Assembly (NCBI GenBank): GCA_041483175.1
Contig: JBGPFD010000035.1
Location: 1 to 22,104, forward strand
Origin: Gp7-AA10 sp041483175
GTDB lineage: Bacteria > Acidobacteriota > Thermoanaerobaculia > Gp7-AA8
Reading direction: 5' to 3'
Length of the DNA stretch: 22,104 nt
The notes beneath the pieces are model-generated. The model was not told the DNA's origin. It searched no databases and was given only the letters and a program-made list of their open reading frames with translations. A program made the translations under genes and the position numbers. Within the stretch, counting starts at the first letter, position 1, and each line of letters opens with the position of its first letter. Shown in pieces: positions 14,815-19,538 of the stretch.

Positions 14815-14888
14815 GGCCTCGTAACTCAGTTGGACAGAGTGCCGGTCTGCTAAGCCGAGTGTCGCGGGTTCGATCCCCGCCGAGGCCA
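14815..14888 (+). tRNA. tRNA with GCU anticodon on an Arg-type body
   Basis: The cloverleaf is complete: acceptor GGCCTCG / CGAGGCC, D-stem ACTC/GAGT, anticodon loop CTGCTAA (anticodon GCU, reading AGC/AGU serine codons), variable loop GTGTC of five bases, T-arm GCGGG/CCCGC with loop TTCGATC, discriminator A; CCA is not encoded. Real serine tRNAs have a long variable arm; this one is class I and resembles tRNA-Arg(UCU), differing at anticodon base 34. It keeps A20, C35 and U36, known arginine identity elements in E. coli. The anticodon stem has one C27.A43 mismatch. It is carried inside the transposon. Confidence 0.8.
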
Positions 14889-14899
14889 CCGTTACTGCA

Positions 14900-14947
14900 A
14901 AGAACTAATCGACAGGTATAACCCCGTCTCGGTGAAATTTAGTTCTT
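14900..14947. repeat. 9-bp inverted repeat before the transposase promoter
   Basis: AAGAACTAA (14900-14908) and TTAGTTCTT (14939-14947) form a perfect 9-bp stem around a 30-base loop, between the tRNA pair and the transposase promoter. No T tract follows. Function unknown. Confidence 0.5.
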
Positions 14948-14999
14948 GGGCGTCAAGGAGTCAAGCAAACTTTCGCGCCTCAAAGTTGCGATATTCGGC

Positions 15000-15028
15000 T
15001 TGACTTCTTGCCCGAGCAAGCATATATT
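15000..15028 (+). promoter_or_regulatory. Transposase promoter, leaderless layout
   Basis: TTGACT (15000-15005), exactly 17 bp, TATATT (15023-15028) is a near-consensus sigma-70 promoter. The ATG lies seven bases after the -10, so transcription should begin at or one base before the start codon. Confidence 0.75.
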
Positions 15029-15035
15029 GGTGTGC

Positions 15036-15887
15036 ATGAACAAACTCTCAAACGACAAGCGGACAGCGATCCTTACCGCCCTGGTCGAGGGCAACTCCAT
15101 CGCTTCGACCTGCCGCATGACCGGCGCGGCGAAGATGACCGTGCTTAGTCTGCTGGCCGAAGTCGGCAGCGCGTGTGCGGCGTTTCAGGATCGCTGGCTC
15201 CGTAATCTCGATTGCAAGCGCGTGCAGGTTGACGAGATTTGGAGTTTCGTCGGAATGAAAAGTCGCAACGTTCCGGCCGAGCTTCGCGGGCAATTCGGTT
15301 ACGGCGACGTGTGGACATTCACCGCGATCGACGCCGACTCAAAGCTCCTCATCACATGGAAGCTCGGAAATCGCTCGCAGCAGACCACCATCGAATTTTT
15401 GAATGATCTCGCCTCGCGGCTGAACACTCGCATTCAACTCACGTCGGACGGCTGGCACACATACCCCGTCGCGGTGGATGCAGCCTTTGGTTACGACGCG
15501 ATCGACTACGCTGCGCTGGTCAAGATTTACGGCGAAGCGCCGAAAGAAGAGCGGCGGAAGTACAGCCCGAGTAAGTTTCTCCGCGCCGAGGTCACGCCGA
15601 TCGCTGGCAACCCCGACACGCAGCACGTCTCAACCTCGTTCGTCGAGCGGTCGAACCTGACGTGGCGCATGTCGAACAGGCGCATGACGCGCCTCACTAA
15701 CGCCTTCTCGAAAAAGGTCGAGAATCACGCGCATCATCTGGCGATCAACTTCATGCACTACAACTTCGTCAGAATCCACAAAACGCTCCGCTGCACGCCC
15801 GCGATGGCGGCCGGGATCACGAATCACGTCTGGGAGATGTCGGACCTCCTGACGCTGGATATATGGGATACGCAGAAAGCGGCCTAG
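15036..15887 (+). CDS. IS1-family (ISMhu11-like) DDE transposase
   Basis: A single-frame 283-residue transposase. The N-terminal 45 residues form a helix-turn-helix (KRTAILTALVEGNSIASTCR onward). The catalytic core shows VQVDEIWSFVG (first Asp, about residue 67), TSDGWHTYPVAV (second Asp, about 146) and TSFVERSNLTWRMSNRRMTR (Glu, about 210), followed by LTNAFSKK and the HNFVRIHKTL-like segment NFVRIHKTLRCTPAMAAGI. These match IS1-type transposases of the single-ORF subgroup, not the frameshifted IS1 InsAB. No frameshift or internal stop is seen, so it looks active. The start at 15036 follows a strong promoter by seven bases without a ribosome site. A terminator follows the gene. Confidence 0.93.
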   Translation: MNKLSNDKRTAILTALVEGNSIASTCRMTGAAKMTVLSLLAEVGSACAAFQDRWLRNLDCKRVQVDEIWSFVGMKSRNVPAELRGQFGYGDVWTFTAIDADSKLLITWKLGNRSQQTTIEFLNDLASRLNTRIQLTSDGWHTYPVAVDAAFGYDAIDYAALVKIYGEAPKEERRKYSPSKFLRAEVTPIAGNPDTQHVSTSFVERSNLTWRMSNRRMTRLTNAFSKKVENHAHHLAINFMHYNFVRIHKTLRCTPAMAAGITNHVWEMSDLLTLDIWDTQKAA

Positions 15888-15906
15888 CGCGTGTCGGCCG
15901 AAGCGC

Positions 15907-15945
15907 AAATTAAAAGAGCGGCACGTGGCCGCTCTCTTAATTTTT
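15907..15945. terminator. Bidirectional terminator after the transposase
   Basis: AGAGCGGC (15915-15922) and GCCGCTCT (15928-15935) form a perfect 8-bp stem with a 5-nt loop, flanked by AAATTAA on the left and TTAATTTTT on the right. The AT flanks extend pairing and give T tracts on both strands. Confidence 0.88.
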
Positions 15946-16089
15946 GTGGTGTGAAGAGACCGTGGGCTAGAACTCCACTTCCTCCTGGTTCATGGGACCT
16001 CCGCTCCGCATAAGCATGAACAGAACTTTTCGTCTCGTCAAGCTCGCGGATCACGATACTGGACGAAGCAAGAAACACACCGAGAGGCA

Positions 16090-16095
16090 TATAAT
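16090..16095 (+). promoter_or_regulatory. Consensus -10 box of the membrane passenger gene
   Basis: TATAAT lies 16 bases before the ATG at 16112, giving a leader under 10 nt. No recognisable -35 is found at 16-18 bp spacing. Confidence 0.45.
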
Positions 16096-16111
16096 TCCGG
16101 GCCAGTTCCGT

Positions 16112-16972
16112 ATGAAAACACTGCTGCCGTGGCTGCTTGTGGCCTGCCTCGTCTTAGTTATTATATTTGTTCTAAGTGCCTTGATGGCCCCCACATGGCC
16201 CGGGAAGCCACCAAGTACGAGCATTACTTCAGGTTTGGCGGAACAAAGGCTGCGGAACCTAGAGAGCGGCTGGACGCTGCTTCAAACCGTTCTCGGTGGC
16301 TTGGCGGTGAGCCTGACCGTTCTCACGCTTTTCATCGCTGTTTTGGGTGCGGTTGGTTGGGCCGGGATTTCGAGATTCGTGTCCCAAGAAGTGAGCCGTG
16401 CGATGACCCGCACTACCGAAGAACTCTCCGGTAGACTCATTGGTATGGAGGGTGTCGTCTGGGGCCTCTTGTGTCGAAACGAAAAGGACGAGATCGTACA
16501 TCGCGATTGGCTGGACAAGGCCATCTTACTAACGCAGCGGTCCCGCACAACACTCGAAAAATTCGAGCGAAGCGAGTACTCATGGCGTTCGATCAATAAC
16601 TTGGCATACTATTACTCTCTGCGGAAAGATCCAGGTGACGCTCGCGAGGCGCTCGCGTTGGCTGAAGAACTTCGCCACAACGCCTCTAAAATCGGCCGGC
16701 GCGAGGTTCTACGAACCTATGCTGACGTCGCCAGCATCTACCACCGCTCTGCTGGAGTAAGGGCTCACGAGCTTCTGGAAGATGCGCAGGAATTAATGCG
16801 ATCGATGCTCGGCAGTCCCGATCTGAGACCGCGCGAAAGGCCGATCACAGAACGCGCGCTTGAACACGTCGAAAACGCCATTCGCGATCTTGATCTAAAT
16901 CCAATCCGGGCCCCACATCAGCCGAAGCGGCCGAGTCTGGTTGAACAAATCAAGCGGTTTTTCGGCCGGTAA
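16112..16972 (+). CDS. Two-TM membrane protein with helical cytoplasmic domain
   Basis: A 286-residue protein of no recognised family. Residues about 5-27 and about 57-85 are hydrophobic TM segments, separated by a polar loop of about 30 residues. The remaining 200 residues are mostly helical: a heptad-like stretch (SQEVSRAMTRTTEELSGRL), then repeated helices with TPR-like spacing (NNLAYYYSLRKDPGDAREAL, then LRTYADVASIYHRSAG). A basic C-terminus ends in KRFFGR. ATG 16112 is chosen because it opens directly on the first TM segment; an upstream ATG at 15992 would add a polar 40-residue tail. It is the last cargo gene, 38 bases from the right end, and has the most AT-rich sequence of the window. 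Confidence 0.72.
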   Translation: MKTLLPWLLVACLVLVIIFVLSALMAPTWPGKPPSTSITSGLAEQRLRNLESGWTLLQTVLGGLAVSLTVLTLFIAVLGAVGWAGISRFVSQEVSRAMTRTTEELSGRLIGMEGVVWGLLCRNEKDEIVHRDWLDKAILLTQRSRTTLEKFERSEYSWRSINNLAYYYSLRKDPGDAREALALAEELRHNASKIGRREVLRTYADVASIYHRSAGVRAHELLEDAQELMRSMLGSPDLRPRERPITERALEHVENAIRDLDLNPIRAPHQPKRPSLVEQIKRFFGR

Positions 16973-16975
16973 CTC

Positions 16976-17010
16976 CTGTTACGGGAATCATTTCAAACTA
17001 GACCACTACC
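16976..17010 (-). repeat. Right terminal inverted repeat
   Basis: Complement of the left end: 16 perfect bases (16995-17010) and the GTAACAG block, seen on this strand as CTGTTAC at 16976-16982. Confidence 0.92.
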
Positions 17011-17018
17011 CGGAATAG
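17011..17018. repeat. Target-site duplication, right
   Basis: CGGAATAG, identical to 13112-13119. Joining 13111 to 17011 restores the presumed pre-insertion sequence. Confidence 0.92.
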
Positions 17019-17025
17019 TTACCTC

Positions 17026-17055
17026 TTGCGTCCCGTTTGGCAATTCTGCTATAAG
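17026..17055 (+). promoter_or_regulatory. Promoter of the tRNA-rpmG cluster
   Basis: TTGCGT (17026-17031), an 18-bp spacer and an extended -10 (TGCTATAAG, 17047-17055) lie just outside the transposon's right end and about 90 bases before the first tRNA. The transposon inserted only about 10 bp upstream of the -35. Confidence 0.5.
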
Positions 17056-17141
17056 CCACAATTCCTCGGCCGCGCCGTCGAAACTCGTTCTCTGTTTATC
17101 TGGCACAGGCTCATCGTGTCTTTGAAAAATCGAAGTCTCTC

Positions 17142-17217
17142 GCTGGCATAGCTCAGTTGGTAGAGCAGCTGATTTGTAATCAGCAGGTCGCGGGTTCGAG
17201 TCCCGTCGCCAGCTCCA
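17142..17217 (+). tRNA. tRNA-Thr (UGU)
   Basis: Cloverleaf with anticodon loop TTTGTAA (anticodon UGU), D-stem GCTC/GAGC, T-arm GCGGG-TTCGAGT-CCCGT and encoded CCA at 17215-17217. The acceptor GCTGGCA pairs with CGCCAGC except for an A7.C66 mismatch. First gene of a four-tRNA cluster. Confidence 0.95.
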
Positions 17218-17221
17218 GAAA

Positions 17222-17249
17222 TGAGTCCGGAGTCGGTACTCGGGACTGG
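17222..17249. repeat. Short heptamer-like remnant between tRNA genes
   Basis: GAGTCCG GAGTCGG (17223-17236) followed by TACTCGGGACT resembles the heptamers of element E (GAGTGCC/GAGTCCT) but has at most two units per arm. It is a possible reduced or degraded copy. Confidence 0.4.
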
Positions 17250-17255
17250 TCTTGT

Positions 17256-17342
17256 GGAGAGATGGCTGAGCGGTCAAAAGCAGCAGACTGTAAATCTGCC
17301 GGGCATTGCCCTACGGAGGTTCGAACCCTCCTCTCTCCACCA
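17256..17342 (+). tRNA. tRNA-Tyr (GUA)
   Basis: Class II tRNA with acceptor GGAGAGA/TCTCTCC, anticodon loop CTGTAAA (GUA), a long variable arm (GGGCATTGCCC), T-arm GGAGG/CCTCC and encoded CCA at 17340-17342. Confidence 0.96.
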
Positions 17343-17346
17343 TTGA

Positions 17347-17408
17347 AGGCAGAGGGTAGAAGGCAGAAGGCGGAAGTACTTCTGCCCTCTGCTTTCTGAC
17401 GTCTGCCT
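17347..17408. repeat. Heptamer-repeat hairpin D (AGGCAGA)
   Basis: Four heptamers AGGCAGA-type (17347-17374) and four TCTGCCT-type (17381-17408) around a 6-nt loop AGTACT. It fills the tRNA-Tyr to tRNA-Gly spacer. Confidence 0.88.
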
Positions 17409-17414
17409 TTGAGT

Positions 17415-17490
17415 GCGGGAGTAACTCAGTTGGTAGAGTCACAGCCTTCCAAGCTGTTGGTCGCGGGTTCGAATCCCGTCTCCCGCTCCA
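17415..17490 (+). tRNA. tRNA-Gly (UCC)
   Basis: Acceptor GCGGGAG/CTCCCGC, anticodon loop CTTCCAA (UCC), T-arm GCGGG-TTCGAAT-CCCGT, and encoded CCA at 17488-17490. Confidence 0.96.
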
Positions 17491-17494
17491 AATT

Positions 17495-17556
17495 GAGTGC
17501 CGAGTGCAGAGTCCTGAGTGGTTTGCTCGGCGCCCAGGACTCGGCACTCAGGACTG
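17495..17556. repeat. Heptamer-repeat hairpin E (GAGTGCC)
   Basis: Four heptamers (17495-17522, GAGTGCC/GAGTCCT type) and three complementary heptamers (17536-17556, AGGACTC/GGCACTC type) in the tRNA-Gly to tRNA-Thr spacer. A single-unit version of the same heptamer (GAGTCCT...AGGACTG, 2308-2323) occurs in the rplM leader. Confidence 0.82.
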
Positions 17557-17561
17557 AATTT

Positions 17562-17636
17562 GCCCTCGTAGCTCAGGGGTAGAGCACGTCCTTGGTAAGG
17601 ACGGGGTCATGAGTTCAAATCTCGTCGAGGGCTCCA
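17562..17636 (+). tRNA. tRNA-Thr (GGU)
   Basis: Acceptor GCCCTCG/CGAGGGC, anticodon loop TTGGTAA (GGU) in the stem CGTCC/GGACG, T-arm with TTCAAAT loop, encoded CCA at 17634-17636. In many bacteria this tRNA is followed by tuf; here rpmG follows. Confidence 0.96.
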
Positions 17637-17648
17637 GGAAAAAGAAAG

Positions 17649-17716
17649 AGGCGCTAGGTATCAGGCGCTAGGCGTTAGGAGATCACCTAAGGCCCAACGC
17701 CTGACACCTAACGCCT
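17649..17716. repeat. Heptamer-repeat hairpin F (AGGCGYT)
   Basis: Four heptamers (17649-17676) and four complementary heptamers (17689-17716) around a 12-base centre that can itself pair. Same heptamer family as element B. The last unit runs into the GGAG ribosome site of rpmG. Confidence 0.9.
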
Positions 17717-17725
17717 GGAGAAAAC

Positions 17726-17887
17726 ATGGCTCGCGCAGGTAGGGAAATCATCACGCTCCAGTGCACCGAGTGCAAACGTCGGAATTATTCGACGACCAAG
17801 AACAAGAAGACCTCGACCGAAAAGCTGGAACTCAAGAAGTTCTGCCGGTTCGATCGCAAACGCACCCTGCACAAGGAAGTGAAATGA
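17726..17887 (+). CDS. rpmG: 50S ribosomal protein L33
   Basis: A 53-residue large-subunit protein. The sequence MARAGREIITLQCTECK opens a zinc-ribbon knuckle (CTEC, residues 13-16), followed by the NYSTTKNKK loop, KLELKKFC and the C-terminal RTLHKE motif. Zinc-type L33 has a second CxxC; here it reads CRFD, so only three cysteines remain and Asp or His may take the fourth position. ATG 17726 follows GGAG by five bases. It sits between tRNA-Thr and tRNA-Trp, upstream of secE, the usual place for rpmG. Confidence 0.95.
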   Translation: MARAGREIITLQCTECKRRNYSTTKNKKTSTEKLELKKFCRFDRKRTLHKEVK

Positions 17888-17903
17888 CGCGGAGCGTCAT
17901 TTC

Positions 17904-17933
17904 ATCCTGAGGCCGCGGAGACGGCCGAAGGAT
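17904..17933. repeat. ATCCT-GA-GGCC hairpin with tandem G.A mismatch, copy 1
   Basis: ATCCT GA GGCC, an 8-nt loop GCGGAGAC, then GGCC GA AGGAT: two helices separated by tandem G.A pairs. It starts 16 bases after the rpmG stop. Copy 2 at 21218-21247 differs only in one loop base. Confidence 0.85.
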
Positions 17934-17987
17934 CTGTTGGGAATAAGTCGGAGAAACCGTGCTTTGTCAGCCTTTTGCAGCGCATTC

Positions 17988-18063
17988 AGGCCAATAGCTC
18001 AATTGGTAGAGCAGCGGTCTCCAAAACCGCAGGTTGGGGGTTCGAGCCCCTCTTGGCCTGCCA
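17988..18063 (+). tRNA. tRNA-Trp (CCA)
   Basis: Acceptor AGGCCAA/TTGGCCT, anticodon loop CTCCAAA (CCA), T-arm GGGGG-TTCGAGC-CCCTC, discriminator G and encoded CCA at 18061-18063. It stands directly upstream of secE as in many phyla. Confidence 0.96.
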
Positions 18064-18087
18064 TGGAACTCTGAGGCATTCATTCAC

Positions 18088-18336
18088 ATGGAAGATACCA
18101 ACGCACTCGTCGCCAAGCCCAAGCAGTGGGTGGCCCTCCTGCAGGAATGGCGGCGCGACATCGTCGCGGAGATGAAGAAGGTCACCTGGCCGAACCGCGA
18201 TGAGGTGGTCGGCACGACCGTGGTGGTACTGATCGCCACCGTAGTCTTTGCCGTCTATCTGTGGGGCTGCGACGTCGTGTTTTACAAAGCCATCGATTTC
18301 CTCTTCAGCAAGTTCGGAGCGAGCATCTCGTCATGA
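18088..18336 (+). CDS. secE: Preprotein translocase subunit SecE
   Basis: SecE is the small essential subunit of the SecYEG channel in the inner membrane. The 82-residue protein has the single-TM form: an amphipathic helix with the family signature EMKKVTWPNRDEVVGTT (about residues 27-44), then the TM helix VVVLIATVVFAVYLWGCDVV. The ATG at 18088 has only a weak GAGG far upstream. Its stop overlaps the nusG start as ATGA. Confidence 0.95.
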   Translation: MEDTNALVAKPKQWVALLQEWRRDIVAEMKKVTWPNRDEVVGTTVVVLIATVVFAVYLWGCDVVFYKAIDFLFSKFGASISS

Positions 18337-18917
18337 CCGAAGTCGCGCAGAACCAGAAGCAGTGGTACATCGTCCATACCTACTCCGGATTCGAGGAGCG
18401 GGTGCGGGAGAACCTCCAGCAGCGCATCGACGCCCTCGGCATGCGCGAGAAATTCGGCGAGATCAAGATCCCCACCGAAACGCTGGTGGAGATGAAGTCG
18501 GGCAAGAAGCGCGAGGTGCAGCGCAAGTTCTTCCCCGGCTACATTCTGGTGGAAATGGAGATGTCGGACGATGCCTGGCACCTGGTCAAGAACACCCCGA
18601 AGGTCACGGGCTTCGTCGGCACCGGCAAGAAGCCGACCCCGCTGACCCAGGAAGAGGTGGACCAGATCCTGACGCAGGTCGTGACGACGAAAGAGAAGCC
18701 GAAGCCAAAGCATGTTTACGAACACGGCGAGCACGTCCGGATCATCGACGGCCCTTTCACCAACTTCACCGGCGTGGTGGAAGAGGTGAACCTGGACCGG
18801 AGCACCCTGAAGGTGATGGTCACGATTTTCGGGCGATCGACTCCCGTGGAACTCGACTTCCTGCAGGTCAACCGGTACGACGCGACGGAGGAACCGGCTG
18901 TGCCGCAGAAAAGATGA
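18333..18917 (+). CDS. nusG: Transcription termination/antitermination protein NusG
   Basis: NusG binds RNA polymerase and links it to Rho or the ribosome. The 194-residue protein has an NGN domain (QWYIVHTYSGFEERVRENL, KFFPGYILVEMEM, VTGFVGTGKKPTPL) and a KOW domain (GEHVRIIDGPFTNFTGVVEE through FGRSTPVELDFLQV). Length is a little longer than E. coli (181). The ATG at 18333 overlaps the secE stop. The TGA stop is the first part of heptamer element G. Confidence 0.97.
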   Translation: MTEVAQNQKQWYIVHTYSGFEERVRENLQQRIDALGMREKFGEIKIPTETLVEMKSGKKREVQRKFFPGYILVEMEMSDDAWHLVKNTPKVTGFVGTGKKPTPLTQEEVDQILTQVVTTKEKPKPKHVYEHGEHVRIIDGPFTNFTGVVEEVNLDRSTLKVMVTIFGRSTPVELDFLQVNRYDATEEPAVPQKR

Positions 18918-19004
18918 ATGCAGAACGCAGAATGCAGAATGAAGAAATTAGAAAATTGGCGCTTTCTTCATTCTGAATTCTTCGTTCTGCGTTCTGCATT
19001 CAAC
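18913..19004. repeat. Heptamer-repeat hairpin G (GCAGAAY)
   Basis: Five heptamers (18913-18947) face six (18963-19004) across a 15-nt centre. The outer 16 bp (18915-18930 with 18988-19003) pair perfectly and the inner 17 bp have one mismatch. One complete extra heptamer bulges from the right arm. It starts in the nusG stop codon. Confidence 0.92.
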
Positions 19005-19015
19005 AGGTAAAAACG

Positions 19016-19438
19016 ATGGCTAAAAAGGTTACAACATTCATCAAACTGCAGATCCCCGCTGGCCAGGCAACCCCCGCCCCGCCCGTCGGTCCGGCCCTCG
19101 GCCAGCACGGCGTGAACATCATGGAGTTCTGCAAGACGTTCAACGCCAAGACGCAGGGGCAGCAGGGATTGATCATTCCGGTGGTCATCACCGTCTACTC
19201 CGACCGATCCTTCACCTTCGTTACCAAGACCCCGCCCGCCGCGGTGCTTCTGCTCAAGGCCGCCGGGATTCAGAAAGGTTCCGGCGTGCCGAACAAGGAC
19301 AAGGTTGGCAAAGTGACGCGCAAGCAGGTCGAGGAAATCGCCAAGACCAAGATGCCCGATCTGAACGCGGCATCGTTGGATGCGGCAATCAAAACAGTGG
19401 AAGGAACTGCCCGTTCGATGGGCATCGAGGTTGTGTAG
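19016..19438 (+). CDS. rplK: 50S ribosomal protein L11
   Basis: L11 forms the GTPase-associated centre with 23S rRNA. The 140-residue protein has the N-terminal IKLQIPAGQATPAPPVGPAL block, GQHGVNIMEFCKTFNA, FVTKTPPAAVLL and the C-terminal rRNA-binding domain ending AARSMGIEV-like (GTARSMGIEVV). The ATG at 19016 is 11 bases after element G with only a weak AGG. Its last codon and stop (GTG TAG) are the first bases of a TGTAGG repeat, exactly as in frr. Confidence 0.97.
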   Translation: MAKKVTTFIKLQIPAGQATPAPPVGPALGQHGVNIMEFCKTFNAKTQGQQGLIIPVVITVYSDRSFTFVTKTPPAAVLLLKAAGIQKGSGVPNKDKVGKVTRKQVEEIAKTKMPDLNAASLDAAIKTVEGTARSMGIEVV

Positions 19439-19486
19439 GGGCGCACGTCTCGTGCGCCCACGGCGGGCGAGACGCCCGCCGCTACA
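19434..19486. repeat. TGTAGG...CTACA double-hairpin repeat, copy 2
   Basis: TGTAGG and CTACA ends bracket two perfect hairpins: GGGCGCAC-GTCTC-GTGCGCCC (19439-19459) and CGGCGGGCG-AGA-CGCCCGCCG (about 19461-19481). The first loop (GTCTC) is complementary to GAGAC in the second hairpin. Same class as 6429-6491. Confidence 0.82.
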
Positions 19487-19495
19487 CGGGAACAT

Positions 19496-19526
19496 GTAGG
19501 AGGCTCGCGAGAGCCGATAGCACTAC
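19496..19526 (+). promoter_or_regulatory. Candidate L1-binding leader before rplA
   Basis: GTAG (19496-19499) and CTAC (19523-19526) can close a stem holding GGCTC-GCGA-GAGCC, a hairpin with a GNRA tetraloop, and an asymmetric GATAGCA strand. Such a stem with an asymmetric purine loop next to rplA suits L1 autoregulation, but the known L1 motif was not aligned. It directly precedes the rplA ribosome site. Confidence 0.35.
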
Positions 19527-19538
19527 GGAGGAACAACA

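Larger units (their letters stand above)
13120..17010 (+). mobile_element. 3891-bp IS1-family transposon with passenger genes
   Basis: The element has 16-bp perfect terminal inverted repeats (GGTAGTGGTCTAGTTT at 13120-13135, its complement at 16995-17010). A second conserved block GTAACAG lies 28 bases in from each end. Both ends are flanked by an 8-bp direct repeat CGGAATAG. Inside are a DDE transposase of the IS1 (ISMhu11-like) type, five other ORFs and two tRNA-like genes. IS1-family elements are normally about 0.7-1.2 kb, so about 3 kb is cargo, making this a transporter-IS type. Its base composition is visibly less GC-rich than the flanks, especially 16000-17000. Both ends and the transposase look intact. 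Confidence 0.92.

Noticed and set aside
14815..14888. Ordinary tRNA-Ser(GCU)
   Set aside because: Bacterial serine tRNAs have a long variable arm; this gene has five bases there and Arg-type features.
15036..15887. IS1595-type transposase
   Set aside because: IS1595 elements also carry cargo and make 8-bp duplications, but the core motifs (VDEIWSF, VERSNLT, LTNAFSKK) fit IS1-type proteins better. The assignment rests on memory, not a search.
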